From Malurus cyaneus samueli (taxonomy: Eukaryota; Chordata; Aves; Passeriformes; Maluridae), in assembly GCA_009741485.1 (NCBI GenBank), contig CM019216.1, forward strand, positions 25,775,787-25,839,786: 64,000 nt of DNA, in the 5' to 3' direction. Shown in pieces: positions 1-12,554 of the stretch. Each line of letters begins with the position of its first letter. The stretch's first letter is position 1. The position numbers were made by a program, and so were the translations under genes. The notes below the pieces were generated by a model. The model saw only the letters and a list, made by a program, of their open reading frames with translations. It did no database searches and was not told where the DNA came from.

Positions 1-379
1 ATGTATATAATATAGATATTTATTTATATAATTTGTGCATTGATGAAGGTTATTATACCCATACACAATATCTACATAGATCGTATGGTGTAATGCTTAC
101 TCTGTCACAGTTCATATAGCTTTTACTATTGCTTTAACTGAGGGCAAGGTTGAAGAATTTTACTCTAGCTGTGAAGAAATACTGTTTTAGTTTAATAAGG
201 AAAAATAAAATTTAGGGAGAGGGGATTTATTTATATTGATCAGAAGCAGAATATATCACACATTACTTGACACAATACAAAACAAAGGAATATAATGGCA
301 AAATTTCCTCCTGAAAAAAATTGTAATGCCAAATATTTTGAGTCTTATTTCACAACTTAAGGAGCTTTAGATTGAACAT
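1..379. other. AT-rich unique DNA, nothing identified
   Basis: AT-rich sequence with stops in every frame and no recognised repeat. Nothing here supports a gene or RNA. Confidence 0.5.
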
Positions 380-580
380 CAGTAAGATTTTTTTTCATGG
401 AAAGGGTTGTCAAGCATTAAAATGGGCTGCCCAGGAGGTGGTAGAGTCATTGCCCTAGGCATTGTTCAAGAAACAACTTGATGTGGCACTTAGTGCCATG
501 GTTTAGCTGAAAAGGTGGTGATTGGTCAAAGGTTGGACTCGATCTGAGACGTCTTTTCCCACCTAAATGATTCTGTGATT
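380..580 (+). mobile_element. CR1 LINE, 3' end fragment
   Basis: This is the extreme 3' end of a CR1 non-LTR retrotransposon, on the plus strand. Visible landmarks are GGGCTGCCCAGGAGGTGG (the conserved end of the ORF2 coding region), GATGTGGCACTTAGTGCCA, and the terminal GGTTGGACTCGAT...CACCTAAATGATTCTGTG of the CR1 3' UTR, ending in an octamer-like ATTCTGTGATT. CR1 copies are normally 5'-truncated, as here. Only about 200 bp remain and no reading frame is open. The 5' boundary is approximate. Confidence 0.85.
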
Positions 581-1639
581 AGGTATTAATTTCAATATTG
601 GTATTAATAATTGTAACACTGAAAGCAAAGAAGCTGAAGACATTTCAAAATGTAAAATGAGATATTTAAACTTTGCTAACACGAAACATTTATTTAGAAT
701 ATGGACAAATGGAAGAGTTTCAGATAAGTTTTTGCAGAGTGCAGCATAATTTCCTTCAAACTTCCAGTGATGAAATTCAGATTGACTAGAGAGGAAAGTT
801 ATATTCAAATTGTGTCATAGTGAAGTCATGTTCATATTTAGCTGTTTACTGTACTAAATATTTATGCTGTATAGAGAAGAAGGATAGCTGTCATAATTAT
901 TTTTAGTTCCGTTTTTTGTATTGTTGATTTGGGCTTTTCATGTGGGCAGTTCATTTTGATTAGGAGTAATTTTATTCACATACATTATGTGAGTAATTTC
1001 AGCTTATTTTTATCTTGATAAGCTAGAAGTTCTTCCGTATTTTACATGGAGTGTTAACATCTGAGGGTACTGTCCCTCTGTATAGCTCAGCAGTGGTTAA
1101 GAACTATCTGCCATCACCCAAGTAATAAAAATAAACTTATTCTTACCGAATTCTGTCACTTTGGAAATGATGGAAGTGTTATTTCTATTGAAGAAAAAGA
1201 CTGATTTTTGTGCAACTAGTCTTCAATATTTAATCTATTCAGAGAAAGACCAGGTTAGATAAGTTATAAAGTATTACCATCATGGTTTTATAGTGCAAAG
1301 ACTAGCTCTTTCATGCACTAAAGGGATTTTAAAAATTGTATATTTTTCTGCCCCCCTTTGTTATATTGTTTGTTGCTTGGTGTATTAAGAGACTAAGGTG
1401 CAAGTTGATAAACTAAGTGGATGCTATAGGTTGAACACAGGCTCATCTCTTTGTTTCCAAATTACCTCTTATATAAAATGTGCAGATGGAAGTTTGTGCT
1501 TCTTGAGATTATGACATAATTTTTCAGGATCATTATGGAAATTGTAAATTACTTGAAAATAGCTAAGTGCTTGCTTGACATAAGTGGCTAGAAATGTTAG
1601 GTGACAAGTTGAACTTTATTTGAACTATATGGCTATGTT
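581..1639. other. Unique AT-rich DNA, nothing identified
   Basis: No recognised repeat or coding frame. Around 1083 the string TAGCTCAGCAGTGGTTA resembles a Pol III A box, but no B box or cloverleaf follows, so I do not call a tRNA or SINE. Confidence 0.45.
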
Positions 1640-2130
1640 TAAGTTAAAGAGGGATCATAGTGGAACCTGGAGCTAACAATCGAATAATAGACTAGACAAA
1701 GCTGTAGCTTAAATATTGTTCAAAAATTAATAGCTAGAGCAAACGACCCATAGACTGTGGTGTACAAACTGCAACAACCCTGTTATAACATGGGCTACAG
1801 AACTGCTGGAAACCCCCACTGAAAACAAATTAAGAGAGTGTGAACATTACCACATGATGGCCCCCTGGTAATGAAACAGCAAACCATGAAGTGAGAAGAC
1901 CCCAGATCCTGATATTGCTATTGGTCCAGACTGTTGCATGAAGGATGGGGAATATAATTGCTGAGGGATTTCTTTGTCCTGGGTCTGTCTTTTGAGGCTA
2001 GCTCAATTTATCAGGCAACATAACTGATCTGTGCCAGTAAATCCATCTGCTGGATGTGAGATCCTACTGTCAAAAATTTCTATAACGATCAGAATGGTGC
2101 ACGTGAGCAACTATGCACGTTCTGGGCACA
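1640..2130 (+). mobile_element. Possible old LTR (unclassified)
   Basis: The segment is richer in GC and sequence complexity than its flanks and is organised like a retroviral LTR read on the plus strand. It has an ATTGGTCC (inverted CCAAT) near 1918, a TATA-like GGGAATATAATTG near 1946, and then a U5-like stretch through CCAGTAAATCCATC. I could not find convincing TG...CA ends or a target-site duplication, and no internal retroviral genes flank it. A different interspersed repeat or an unrelated conserved segment is possible. Confidence 0.3.
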
Positions 2131-3327
2131 CCATGACAAACTTTATTATCATTTTTTCATGTACTATTTACATTTGCACTGAGACCCAAAGAAGTTCTAA
2201 TGTCATTCTAAAATGACACTGATCATATGATTTATCATCTATGGGCATGCTGTCACAGCAATAATAGTATTTTAAATTTACAACATTTCTCTAGAAATCT
2301 GATTAAAAATATGAAAGTGTCAAGTAATTATAAAAAAATAATTTAATTTCTTGCTGGTAGATGACTCAGGTCCTACATTTCAACACTGGCAATAGGCATT
2401 TAAACCATCAGAGTACAGTGGGCTTCAAGCTGCTTTCCAGTCTGCCCTGGTTTCTCAAAAGTTCTTGGGATGGATGTTACCTTCACTGAGTTGGACATGA
2501 AACACACTGCAAAAATCTCAGCTTTTAATAAAACTTATACTTTTACTATATCATAATTATACACTAAACCAAGAAAAGTTTAAGCAAAATTTGGCAATAA
2601 AGTTGACTTTATTCATGCATTGACTAGATACATAGGCTGTAATATCCAGAAAGAAACAGGTGAATCTGAACAACTGAGACTTCTTCAAACATAACAATAA
2701 GTGGTTGAGGTACACTGTCTTTTTTGTTTTATTATTATTTTGAAAAGTGTCAGAATTTGACTGGTGAATCCATTGTGCAAGTCCATAATGAACCATTTCT
2801 TTAACATTTTTTGTTCAGGAAAATATTTTTTTTTTTCCTCAAGTAAATTGAGGCACTACAAATTCTTAGAGGCAATTTTGCTCAGAGTAGTATAGGATAG
2901 GAAGAAAAGGTCAGCAAGCTGAACAGCAGAAATAAAGTCTAGCAAGCAAGTAAAAGAAAATAATATTTTCACCTTTCAGAATTAGAAAGTATCAACCAAA
3001 CCATATTTTTCTTATAAAAAACACTTTCCATGTGCATATACATGATCTATAAGGAAAATTTCTCAGACCGCAGAGAATGCAGAAAGACATTGATAGAATT
3101 ATTTTTTTGGAAAGCATTTATATTTTCAACATTCAAAAGTGATAAAAATGCAAATTTAGAAGCTGCTTTGTCATTAAATATTACTAGTAGTATCAGGAAA
3201 AAGATGAATGCTAACTTGTATAAAATATAAAGCAAGAATATCCATCTTCATTAACCATCTGACCAAGGACCAAAGGCAAAAAGAACAAATTTCAAAGTGA
3301 CATACCAGAAAACCTAATTACTTTACT

Positions 3328-3335
<8 letters not shown>
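2131..3335. other. Unique AT-rich DNA, nothing identified
   Basis: AT-rich sequence with short unrelated open frames of 60-80 codons on both strands. None has a recognisable domain or exon structure. Confidence 0.45.

Positions 3336-3358
<23 letters not shown>
3336..3358. repeat. Poly(A) tract, 23 bp
   Basis: Uninterrupted run of 23 A. It may be the tail of an old retroinsertion or a simple homopolymer. No parent element is recognisable just upstream. Confidence 0.9.
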
Positions 3359-3788
3359 GAGAGATAATAACACTTGTACTTTCGTACAATTTTAGAGGTT
3401 TGTTTTCTTCTTTGAAGAAGTCTTCTAAGAAAAAAATATTTCTCCCTTGACCTAAAACAATCACCTCTTGCTGAATAACATTGTGACAACAGAAAACAGG
3501 TGGTAGCTCTTCTAAACATGAGAAATCAGAGGATAAAGGTACTGAGCCTCAGTTGACAGAAAAAAAAGTCAAAATTGAAAACCAAGTTACAGTCCAAATT
3601 GTAGTTTACAAGTTCTGGAAAACTCCACACAGACTCTCCGAAAGGTGTGTGCATGTAGAGTAACTAGATTATATTTTCCCAAACAATAAATGAAACGTGG
3701 CATCATGTAGGAGGTTCTAAAATGCTGTTGCAGATCACTTAGCAGTGAACTGTAAAGTTACTGCCTACATAGCATTTAATTATATTTT
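3359..3788. other. Unique DNA, nothing identified
   Basis: Mixed-composition sequence between the poly(A) tract and the CR1 copy. No repeat or coding frame recognised. Confidence 0.45.
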
Positions 3789-4527
3789 CAGAATCACAGA
3801 ATGGTTAAAAGGAGCCTCTGAATGGGGTCTTGTTCACTGCTCTGTTCAGGCATAGAGTAGGTTAAACAGGACTGTGTTCTAATGGATCTTGAAGATCTTC
3901 AAGGATGGAGAATCTACAACCTTCCCGGCCAGCCTGTGCCTGTTCTTGGCTATCCCCTCAGTGAAAAAGTGTCTTCTGATGTTCAGATGTAATCTACTGT
4001 GGTTTATTTTGTGCCCATTGCCTCTGATCCTGTCACTGGGAATCACTGAAAGACCCTGCATGTCTTTTTTGCATTCTCCTTCCAAGTATTTGTACAGATT
4101 GATGATGTGTACAGATCCTTTCTGGGCTTTTTTATTTCCAGGATTAACAGGCCCAGCTATCTCAGCCTCTCTTCATAGGAGAGATGCTCCAAACTCTAAT
4201 CTTCATGGCCTTTCACTAGACTGTCCCATGTGTCTCTTTTACTGAGGGTCCAGGGACACAGAATTTCAGGTTTGGGCAAACCAGTGATAAGTAAAAGGGG
4301 AGGGTTCACTGCCTTGGCTTGCTGACAGTTCCTAATGCAGTCAAGGGTACAATCAGCTGCCTTTGGCAAAGGGCACATGGGTGGCTCATGTTCAGCTTTG
4401 TGTCCACCAGCACCCAAGGTCTTTCCAGCCTTTTCAACAGTGCAGCCTACAGCATATACTTGTATCTGTCGTTGTTCTCCAGGTGCAGAACTTTGCAATT
4501 CCCTTTTTTAGCTTCATTATGTTCACG
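3789..4527 (-). mobile_element. CR1 LINE, 5'-truncated, minus strand
   Basis: This is a CR1 copy of about 740 bp in reverse orientation. The reverse complement of its 3' end (CAGAATCACAGAATGG) lies at 3789. Moving rightwards come the reverse-complemented ORF2 C-terminal landmarks: CCTCTGATCCTGTCACTG, the AGGCCCAGCTATCTCAGCC / TCTTCATAGGAGAGATGCTC block, CAGTTCCTAATGCAGTC, and CAGGTGCAGAACTTTGCA. Together they cover the C-terminal third of ORF2 and the 3' UTR. The frame is broken many times, and the short open frames on either strand here are chance remnants. The sequence is heavily diverged, which indicates an old insertion. Confidence 0.85.
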
Positions 4528-4589
4528 CCCAATTCTCCACTCTGTATTCTTTTTCTGGTATGTATTCTATTATATATCAGCAAAAAACT

Positions 4590-4634
4590 CACCAACCAAC
4601 CAACCAACCAACCAACCAACCAACCAACCAACCA
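4590..4634. repeat. (CCAA)n microsatellite
   Basis: About eleven tandem copies of the tetramer CCAA/ACCA with no interruption. It lies about 60 bp beyond the 5' truncation point of the neighbouring minus-strand CR1. The high purity suggests active slippage. Confidence 0.95.
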
Positions 4635-7600
4635 GAATTTGATCTAATCTTCTTATTTCAGGTTATTCAAAGAGTTAATGCATATCTTGACTGTGATATA
4701 TTTAATCATAGAGATTTTAAGAAAACTACATAGCTACTATATAGGGGTCTTAAAATGGATTGCACATAAAAGTACTTCTATTCCAACTTCTGTGATCTTT
4801 ACTGCCACAGCAGAATTTTCAATATATTATACTAAGGTCTGGGAAAGCTGCCCCAATAAGTAAACAAACACACATGACAAAAAAAAAAGCCCAAAATTTC
4901 ATCACTGAATGCAGTCTGGTTCTTTGTTGGAGAAACAGATCTTAAATTATTTATAATAATACTTCATAGGATATTAATGCAAAATGGTACACTTTATGCA
5001 AGTGATGAAGCCAAAATCATATGCAGCCTCTTCCCAGCACCATGCAGTTAAATTATTACTGAGGATGATATTGTGTAGCCCAGGTCTTGTGCAAGAATTC
5101 TGCTTAAAAGTAAGCAAAAAAGTGAAGCTGTGTAAAATTTAATTTTCAAAGATTTAGTAGATCAAGCATTCTTCATCAATTTACAGGCTAACTAAACATT
5201 CTAAGAAATCATATCATGAACAAATCTGGATCAGGTATCTTAAAAAAAAAATGTCTTTAAAACTTTGCTTTAATATAAATTACATATATTCTCTTTGAGC
5301 AGCAAAGAAGATCAATCAATTTTTTTTAAATACTGTTGATGTAATTCTGAACTTTTCTAACTTAAGTAAAGTATTTTTGCTTCTCTGAAAAACATGGTGG
5401 CTGATAGCACTTTAGTTCAGCCACTGTTACCTATCAAAGACACACTTACTGTAATGAAATTCAGTAATTTTATAATATGTTAATTCTTCTGTGAGTCACT
5501 TTTAGAGCTGAAATAATTTATGCAACTTTAAAAGATTCATTTATGTTCACTTACACCCAGTAAAAAGATAGTTACCTTGAAAGCTGTGACATAGTTTGCA
5601 AATTTTTAGGTCTTCCTTCGGAAAACAGGTATGTTTTCCTCTTAAAGATCTGCATAGGTTTTCAATAAGTATCCACCCACTATTTGTTATGATGAGAACT
5701 CTCAGAATACAAAACCCTAGCAGTGTACACAACCTTCATCCAATAGACTTAAAATTTGTTGAGCTGAAAACCCTTTGAACTTACTCAAATCTTTATGCAA
5801 TAGCAGTTTTACCCACTCTTAAATAAGAATTTATAAGACTGAGGAACAAACAGTGAAACAAAAAAACTCTGAGTTTTAATACTTGGCAATTTTTTTTTAA
5901 GGCATGTATGTAGACAAATTGAAGGCAAGAAAGAAAAAAAAAAGAAAAAGAATTTGGAATAATTTCTAAATTATACTGGAAACAGAATAGGGACAAAGTA
6001 GGTACTCTGACAGGCTGAACTTGAGAGCCATGGAAAACAGGGCTTGCAGTGAATAAAAGGATTTACTTAAGGCATGGTTTGGAGATTCACATAAGCATGA
6101 AAACTACACGTATCCATGAGTGTGATCATCCCTGGGCTGCAGTCATTCAATCCAGCTGCAGCCGTAGATTTTTGGTCTGTATAAGACTCAAGCAATATTC
6201 ACATCAGCAGAGGACTAAGACAAGTACTTCAAAATCTAGTAAAAATCTAGTACTAACTCCTTGTCACCACCTTTCTATTGAAATAGAGAATGATAAACAT
6301 AAGTGAAAAAAATGTTTTGAGAAATGATTTTTATAATAGAAAGCTGACTTAAGTAAATACATTCCAGCAAAAATTCAATCCCAATGACTTCTTGACTTCT
6401 TAAGATGTTTGATTTGTTTTTTTTTTCCTGGATTTGTCTTTAGCAGAAGAAAAGAAATACTATGTTTCATAAGCTGTGTACAAAATGATCTTTGCATTTA
6501 CTTGGTCTTCCAGTTAGATGCTTTAGATGCCTAATCATTTTACTACACCTGTAAAGATAAATGACATGTTTAGAAATCAAGCTGCAGATGCATTTATGTG
6601 AATGCCACATCATTCATTTTCTTTTGAAGATTATCTGTCACTGAGGTAAAGTGAAGCTGAAAAATTCTGCAGTACATTATATATGCCTCCATGAGGACTT
6701 GTAGAAAACATGATGATGTTTTTTCTAGTGTAGTTAGAAAATGAATTGATAATGAAAAAACATTCTGCTTTCTGCACACAGCATGTGAATCAACACAATA
6801 TTTTTCTTAAATCTAAGCGAATTTTAATTGTCAGAAAATTATATAGAAATAAGGTTCTCTGAATATTTAAGGAGATGTAAATGTGTTCCCTTAATAAATG
6901 GAAAATTCATTATCTTCTTGTTTTATCCTTTAATATTTCAAAAATATGTTTCAAAAATTAATTTTTCATTAATGTTGTAACATCATGTTGTAACACAGGT
7001 TGTATTCTAAATTTCAGCTGCACAGGATGGTTAAGTACATTTCTAGATCCACATTTCCAGAAACCAAAATGAAAATAAACATTTCTAGATCCAAAAATAA
7101 AGTAAGCATTAAGGAAGAAAATGGTTTCAACTTGCAATCGCTTTGATACTGGCAGCCAAAGTAGCTAGGCTGTGCTAACCAGTGTCATTTTGTTTCACAA
7201 GAAATGCAAAATACTGTATCCTCAGTTTCACTGCCCTTCCTTCAGAAATCAGAAATACAACTACTTCATTTCACAGAATGATAAAACCATGAGAAGCCCC
7301 AGAATTGAGAATGTCAAATATAATCCTGTCTGAAAAATACCAATATTATTTTTAGGAAATAAAAACCTAAAATTGACAGAAAGAATTCATGAAAATTAAT
7401 TCAGAGATTAATGGAAAAGTTATCTTTGGTTGTGATGAATTCTGAGTTAAAAACAAATATTCTGCTATGAAAATTTACCCCACAAGAATTACTGAAATTT
7501 TGTGTGTCATTACTAAGAAGAGAAGCCATAAAGTCCTAGGTAGAGTGTTTATTTCTTTTAGATCTTTTCTCCTCAGTTTTTCTGTAAAGCCTAACAAACT

Positions 7601-7740
7601 TTAAACTTTTTTAGGTTGACTCATCATTGGTCACAAAGATTTAGATAAAGCAGATTTATTGGAGAGACTATGTAACAGAATAGATAAATAATTGGAGAGC
7701 TTCAGTTCAAATAAGTTAAATAATTTTTTTTTTTTCCGCA
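4635..7740. other. Unique AT-rich DNA, nothing identified
   Basis: Three kilobases without a recognised gene or interspersed repeat. Small direct repeats are visible: ATGTTGTAACA twice near 6973-6996, and ACATTTCTAGATCCA twice near 7037 and 7079. All open frames are short and unremarkable. Confidence 0.45.
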
Positions 7741-7880
7741 CAGCAACTTTGCTCCTTGAATAGTGACACTCTCGTTATTATGTAATTTTACATAACAGCT
7801 GGAATACATCCCTCTCCGTCGAAATGCACATTGACACTCATTTGAATGTCAAATCAAGTCAGCCACCCTTAAGTTCGGGA
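7741..7880. other. Candidate conserved non-coding segment
   Basis: This stretch of higher complexity stands out from AT-rich flanks. It contains several CpGs (CTCTCCGTCGAA, TAAGTTCGGG) in otherwise CpG-depleted DNA, and an inverted pair TTGACA (7831-7836) / TGTCAA (7847-7852) separated by 10 bp. TGACA is the core of TALE-homeodomain (Meis/Pbx-type) sites. Conservation cannot be judged from one sequence, so the enhancer idea is inference. Confidence 0.2.
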
Positions 7881-9949
7881 AGCACCAACAGAAAAACAGC
7901 AAGAATATATATATTTTTATCATAAATTTATAAATTGCAATTTTTACAGCCCTATACTTCACAGCATAATATAAAAATCTGCAGTGATTGCACATATCAT
8001 TACAAGATTTTCACAATTTGAATTCAAGACCATTAATATATATCAAGATGTTTCCGTATATCTTTAAAATGCTCCAAAATAGTATTTTGTAAGTAACCTT
8101 TTTTTTTTTTTTTTTTTCTGAGAAAAGTCATTTAAATGGCACAGAATAACAGGGAAGTGTAATGTGAAATATGGTATATATTATAAAATACTGAAAGAAA
8201 TTTAAAAAACTTAAATTCCACAAAGGTTTTGGGTTTTATTCTGCAAATACATCAATGTGAAAAATTACATTGCTATCTTGTGTTTCCACTGTATGAGCTG
8301 TGCTCTTTTTGTCTATGACAGCAGAATAAAATTGATAAAAAAATAGATTTTCATCATTTTTTATTTTTATTTTGTGTTTTGGAATAGAAGAGATATATTT
8401 TTACCTTCCCAATGTGTATTTTATTTTCATGAATGCTTCTGAGATATATGCTTAAAGTAATAAACCTTGCTTAAGTGCAGGTATTAAAAGTGGATTGAAT
8501 TCTTCGGGCTAATGAACTGATGTCAGGCTTGCATAAATGCCTCATTCTACAGGCCTGTGAGTGGAAAGTCAGCTTTGAGCAATGCATCTGAGAACAAGCT
8601 TAATGAGTAAAGCTGTCAGTTGTTTACAAACAGTTTAACATGTGGAGTATTCATTGATTGATCTGTTGTAGTTCCGTCTTTTCATGTACTCTATGTTTTC
8701 AATCAGTCACTGCTGAGTGTGAAAAATTTTATCATGAAGATGGGACAGAACAATGTATAACATTTGAAGTAATTGCAGTAATATTATTTGGAAGGACAAT
8801 ACACAAAATTTTAATTAAAAATTTTTGTGAAGACAAAGAAAAGTGTTCTATATGCTCATAGTGTGTGAGACCTATTATTATAACATTTGAAGGAGGAGGA
8901 CACAGATTATTTTAAAACTTATTTGTATTTCTGTCCTGGTTTAAGTTTATTGTTGTAGAATAAACAAAACCTACTGAAGAAATACAGTTATTACATATTT
9001 CATTCAAAGGCTTTCTTTGATGTTTTTCTCATCAAATATCGACTTAAGATAACTGTTCTCAATACTGAGGTTTGTTTACTTGTTTGGGGTTTGACAGCAT
9101 TTTTTCACCTTGAAACCCTACAAGAATTTTTGATTAACACTTTGCTTTGAAAGTCCCAAACAGACACCAAAGGCTTCAGTTAGGACATTAATTAACAGGC
9201 CATAATTAGATGGCAACGACTGCTACCGCTGCTATTACTGCTACCACCACCAGTTCTAACAGCGCTAATACAGCTCTACCACACTGCAGAGCACAGAAAA
9301 TGTGATTTCTGCTCTTAGCAACGGAAATCCCATTGGTTGTCCAAGGGAAGGAAGGGACTGTGGTTAAAAAAGAATGAAAATAAGGCCACATGGACTCCAG
9401 AAGGAAAAAAGAATAAATTGTGACCACAGGCAGGCCAGTCCTCCTTTGGGGTGATGCCCAGGGTGGCTGAGAGCTCTACCTGCCCTGCCCTCACCAACCC
9501 CCTGTGCTGGATTTTACCAGAGACAGCTCAAGGTTCAGGGACCATGGCGGGCTGACGCCCATGCTGGGGAAAGGGATGGACACCAGGACCAGCATGTCAG
9601 TGTTTTTGTACAAAAATGTGAACTGTAAAGCTTTTGAAGCTGTTCTGTTTTTATGTGTAATTTGAACTACTCAGCTCTTAAAATATTAATTGGGTTAACC
9701 ATAATTCCTTAGCTCCCCATGTTTAGAACACTCATTTTTTGAAGACCACAAGCTTTTGAATCTTAAAATGGTGTTCCTGGAGCTTCAGGTAAAGCAGGGG
9801 AGGCAAAAATCGCTGACACCTGCAAAATGTTAAATCAAACTGAAACCTCCTCAGGCAATGGCACATCCTGAGGAACTGCATGAGCAATGCAGAGCTTTCT
9901 GCCTTCTGCTAGAAGAAGAAATGCCAGAACTGCTGAACTAAAGGAAAAA
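7881..9949. other. Unique DNA with a GC-richer patch at 9200-9600
   Basis: Mostly AT-rich, with a T(18) tract near 8099-8117. From about 9200 to 9600 the composition becomes GC-richer, beginning with a degenerate trinucleotide stretch (GCTACCGCTGCTATTACTGC). That patch could be an old repeat, but I cannot assign it. No coding frame is recognised. Confidence 0.4.
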
Positions 9950-10560
9950 CGAATGATAATCCCTGCCCCAAAGAGTTTATTATCTAAGAAAAGAAGAAAT
10001 GACAGACAGATAAACAGGCAGATGGAAAACAAGCAGTGAAACACTCGCACTGTCCCATTCAGCAGGATAGTTAGTAGTCCCAGTGCACCATCTACCTATT
10101 TTCTATTTGGTTTTTGTTTTGGTTTGGTTTGTCTTGCTCTCTGTATGGAGAGGGATATGGGTCACACAAACCTATATTTTGAAATGAGACATGGCAAAGA
10201 ACTTAGAACTAGCCCTGATTTAGCCCCAGGTTCTGTAAGGGGCAAAGAAACAGCATGTTTTCTAGAAAATTTAAGAGGTGGATGAGGGAGACTGTCATCA
10301 CTAAAGGATTGGGAGCATGAAGTGATATCTTAAAGGTCAATATATTTTAAATACTAGAAGTTTATGTGGGGAAGGTAAGTGTTGAAGGACCTTGAGAGAG
10401 GAGAGAAGTTATTGGTGGAAAGTGACAGAAAAGGGTGAGTCAGGAATGAAATGAGGAAGGTGACATTAACAAAAGAGGTTCTAAGTTTACAAAAGTCTGA
10501 TTAAACAGCAAGAGGGATAACTTGCATTTTTCAGAGGACAGAATAAAGGAAATAACAAAG
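9950..10560. mobile_element. Possible ancient amniote LINE/SINE-like repeat
   Basis: The string CCCTGCCCCAAAGAGTTTA followed by ATCTAAG resembles a tail motif of very old amniote repeats related to L2/L3. A purine-rich block downstream (GTGTTGAAGGACCTTGAGA near 10380) resembles text from the same class. The match is by eye and imperfect, and the region could also be a chimera of separate fragments. No reading frame survives. Confidence 0.35.
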
Positions 10561-10650
10561 TCTGATCCTTAACGATGCCTATTTATGTTAGTTTTATAAG
10601 AAATCATGTAATGTACTGCTTTTCTACCTACTCTCTTGGAGAAACAAATA

Positions 10651-10652
<2 letters not shown>

Positions 10653-10683
<31 letters not shown>
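10653..10683. repeat. (TA)n microsatellite
   Basis: A pure alternating TA dinucleotide array of about 31 bp, continuing into ACACAAAC. Confidence 0.95.
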
Positions 10684-10687
<4 letters not shown>

Positions 10688-11744
10688 AACCTGGATAGGA
10701 AAACTGACACAGAGATTCAAATGGAATAATAGTTAGAGTCTGACTGACAGCACTTACACTTCCCCAAAATGAGAATAAGAGGGAAACATGCTTGAGAAAC
10801 AGTATGGCATATCTTGTTTAAGGAAGGGTGCAATTCTGTTTATTGTTAAAGCTAAGTCGGTATCAAGAACTGTAAATTCCCTTCTTTAGTTCTTCTATTG
10901 TCTTAAATTCATGTACTGTGAAGACCAAACTCTGTATCTCAAATCAAAAGATTAAAATGCACATTAATTTCAAAATGCACATTCAGATGAAATATGTTTC
11001 CTTTAGTATGCTATCACTTGGTGCTACAGACCATACAGAGGATGTCTCATTTTTCTGTGTGGATGACAGGAATGTTTTTCTTACCTTTGACTTCAAAGAA
11101 AAGAACTATGTCTGTTTTATATTAATAAGCAAAAAGGTGAAATAAATGTCTGTTTAAAACATTTTAGCTATTTGAATATACAGAATACACACTATACAGA
11201 ATTACTAACTATTTTAGTATTAAAATAATATTTGGACTTGTTAACTATATTATTTCATTCCAAGTCATTGCCTAAAAATTACTCTTAATGATATCAAGAA
11301 TAATAAGTATTTTTGTTTGTCATTTCCCTTTGCCTGGTACATTATTATTTCTCACCAGGACTATATTTCTTACCAGTTGCATGTAATGTAAAAAAAAATG
11401 CTAAGATGGAAGGCTGGCAGGATAATTCATTGCAAATTGCTTTCCTAACCAGTGATACTGAACCTATTAATACAGTAGTTACAAACAAATTTTGCCAAAT
11501 TGGTTTTTATGACAAGGGTGCCAGCTGGAAGATAGTATAAGAATTTTTACTTTTTTCTTAATTAATATAAAACAGCACATTTTATTTTTTTCACTGATAT
11601 CACTGTAATGTAGATTGGACTACGTTCTCATTAATCCAGTTTAACAATACTTGTTAAATTGACCTTTGAATAATTTCTTTAAAATTCTGTTCCAATAAAA
11701 AAAAAAAAAAAAAAAGAAAAAGAAAAAAAGCACGACTAGTTTTA
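10684..11744. other. Unique AT-rich DNA ending in an A-rich tract
   Basis: No gene or interspersed repeat recognised. The segment ends with an A-rich simple stretch (about 11697-11730, mainly A with interspersed G). Confidence 0.45.
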
Positions 11745-11970
11745 GTACTCACAGCCCCATTGCTGCTGAATTGTTTCATTGGACAGAATGCTTTTTTCTA
11801 CCATTACTTCACTGTAGAGCAGGACTAATGCCATCATGCAAATATTTAAAGGTGAGATTTGGGGATTTGCTCCCTAATGAAGTGTTACAAGTCAATTACA
11901 AAATATGCAGATGCATTTGGTAAAAGCATAGCACATGCAGAAACAATATTTTTGCACAACTGTTTTATTT
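11745..11970. other. Candidate conserved non-coding segment
   Basis: Higher-complexity sequence following an A-rich tract. It contains a perfect octamer ATGCAAAT (11836-11843, the POU/Oct consensus), a CTAATG and several ATTA/TAAT homeodomain cores. There is no open frame and no recognised repeat. Calling it a regulatory element is inference from motif content only. Confidence 0.2.
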
Positions 11971-12554
11971 ATTTCTAATTAAATGGATTGAGTTATAGTT
12001 TGGGGGGTTTTAGTTTTGTGTTTTTGAATCATCAGGTGATTTTTATCATTGCCTGGGAAAACAAATCACAGTACCTTTTTTTTTTAATATCTATATATTT
12101 ATATCTTTATCTATTTATACAACCTTGTGTTTGAAAGAAAAATAACTTTTTGTGATCCCTTCAGTGATTAGTAAATTCTGCTAAGCATCATATGTCATTA
12201 TTTGCATCTGAAAACATTTATCAGTATAGAAAATACAGCTTTACATCAAATAAATGCATTTTTTTTTCAAAAGAAACCCTTAAATTCTTATATCTAACAT
12301 CACAAATATTTATTTAAAAGATAAAATAAATTCTCTATGAATATTAAATATGGCATTGCTCTAAGAATCTTACTGTTTCCCACATTTGTTCCCAGATAAA
12401 GGGCATATGTCAACAGTTCAATCTGACTGCAGAGTCCTTCCTCTTCCTTGCAGTTTTGAGCTCTGAGATCCTTACAGTGTATCTATGTATTTTCCAGGTA
12501 AAAGGGGAAAAGATAGCTGGAGTTTGTAAGATCTTTGGATAATAAAGATTATGA
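11971..12554. other. Unique AT-rich DNA, nothing identified
   Basis: AT-rich sequence with T and A runs. No repeat or gene recognised. Confidence 0.45.

Noticed and set aside
1075..1110. TAGCTCAGCAGTGGTTA resembling a tRNA A box
   Set aside because: No B box, no acceptor stem pairing and no anticodon arm at the expected spacing.
4196..4642. Open frames of 94-107 codons ending in repeated N/Q/P/T residues
   Set aside because: They read through the reverse strand of a CR1 copy into the (CCAA)n microsatellite.
8934..8950. TGTCCTGGTTTAA resembling the start of an avian LTR
   Set aside because: The following sequence does not continue as LTR and no matching end was found.
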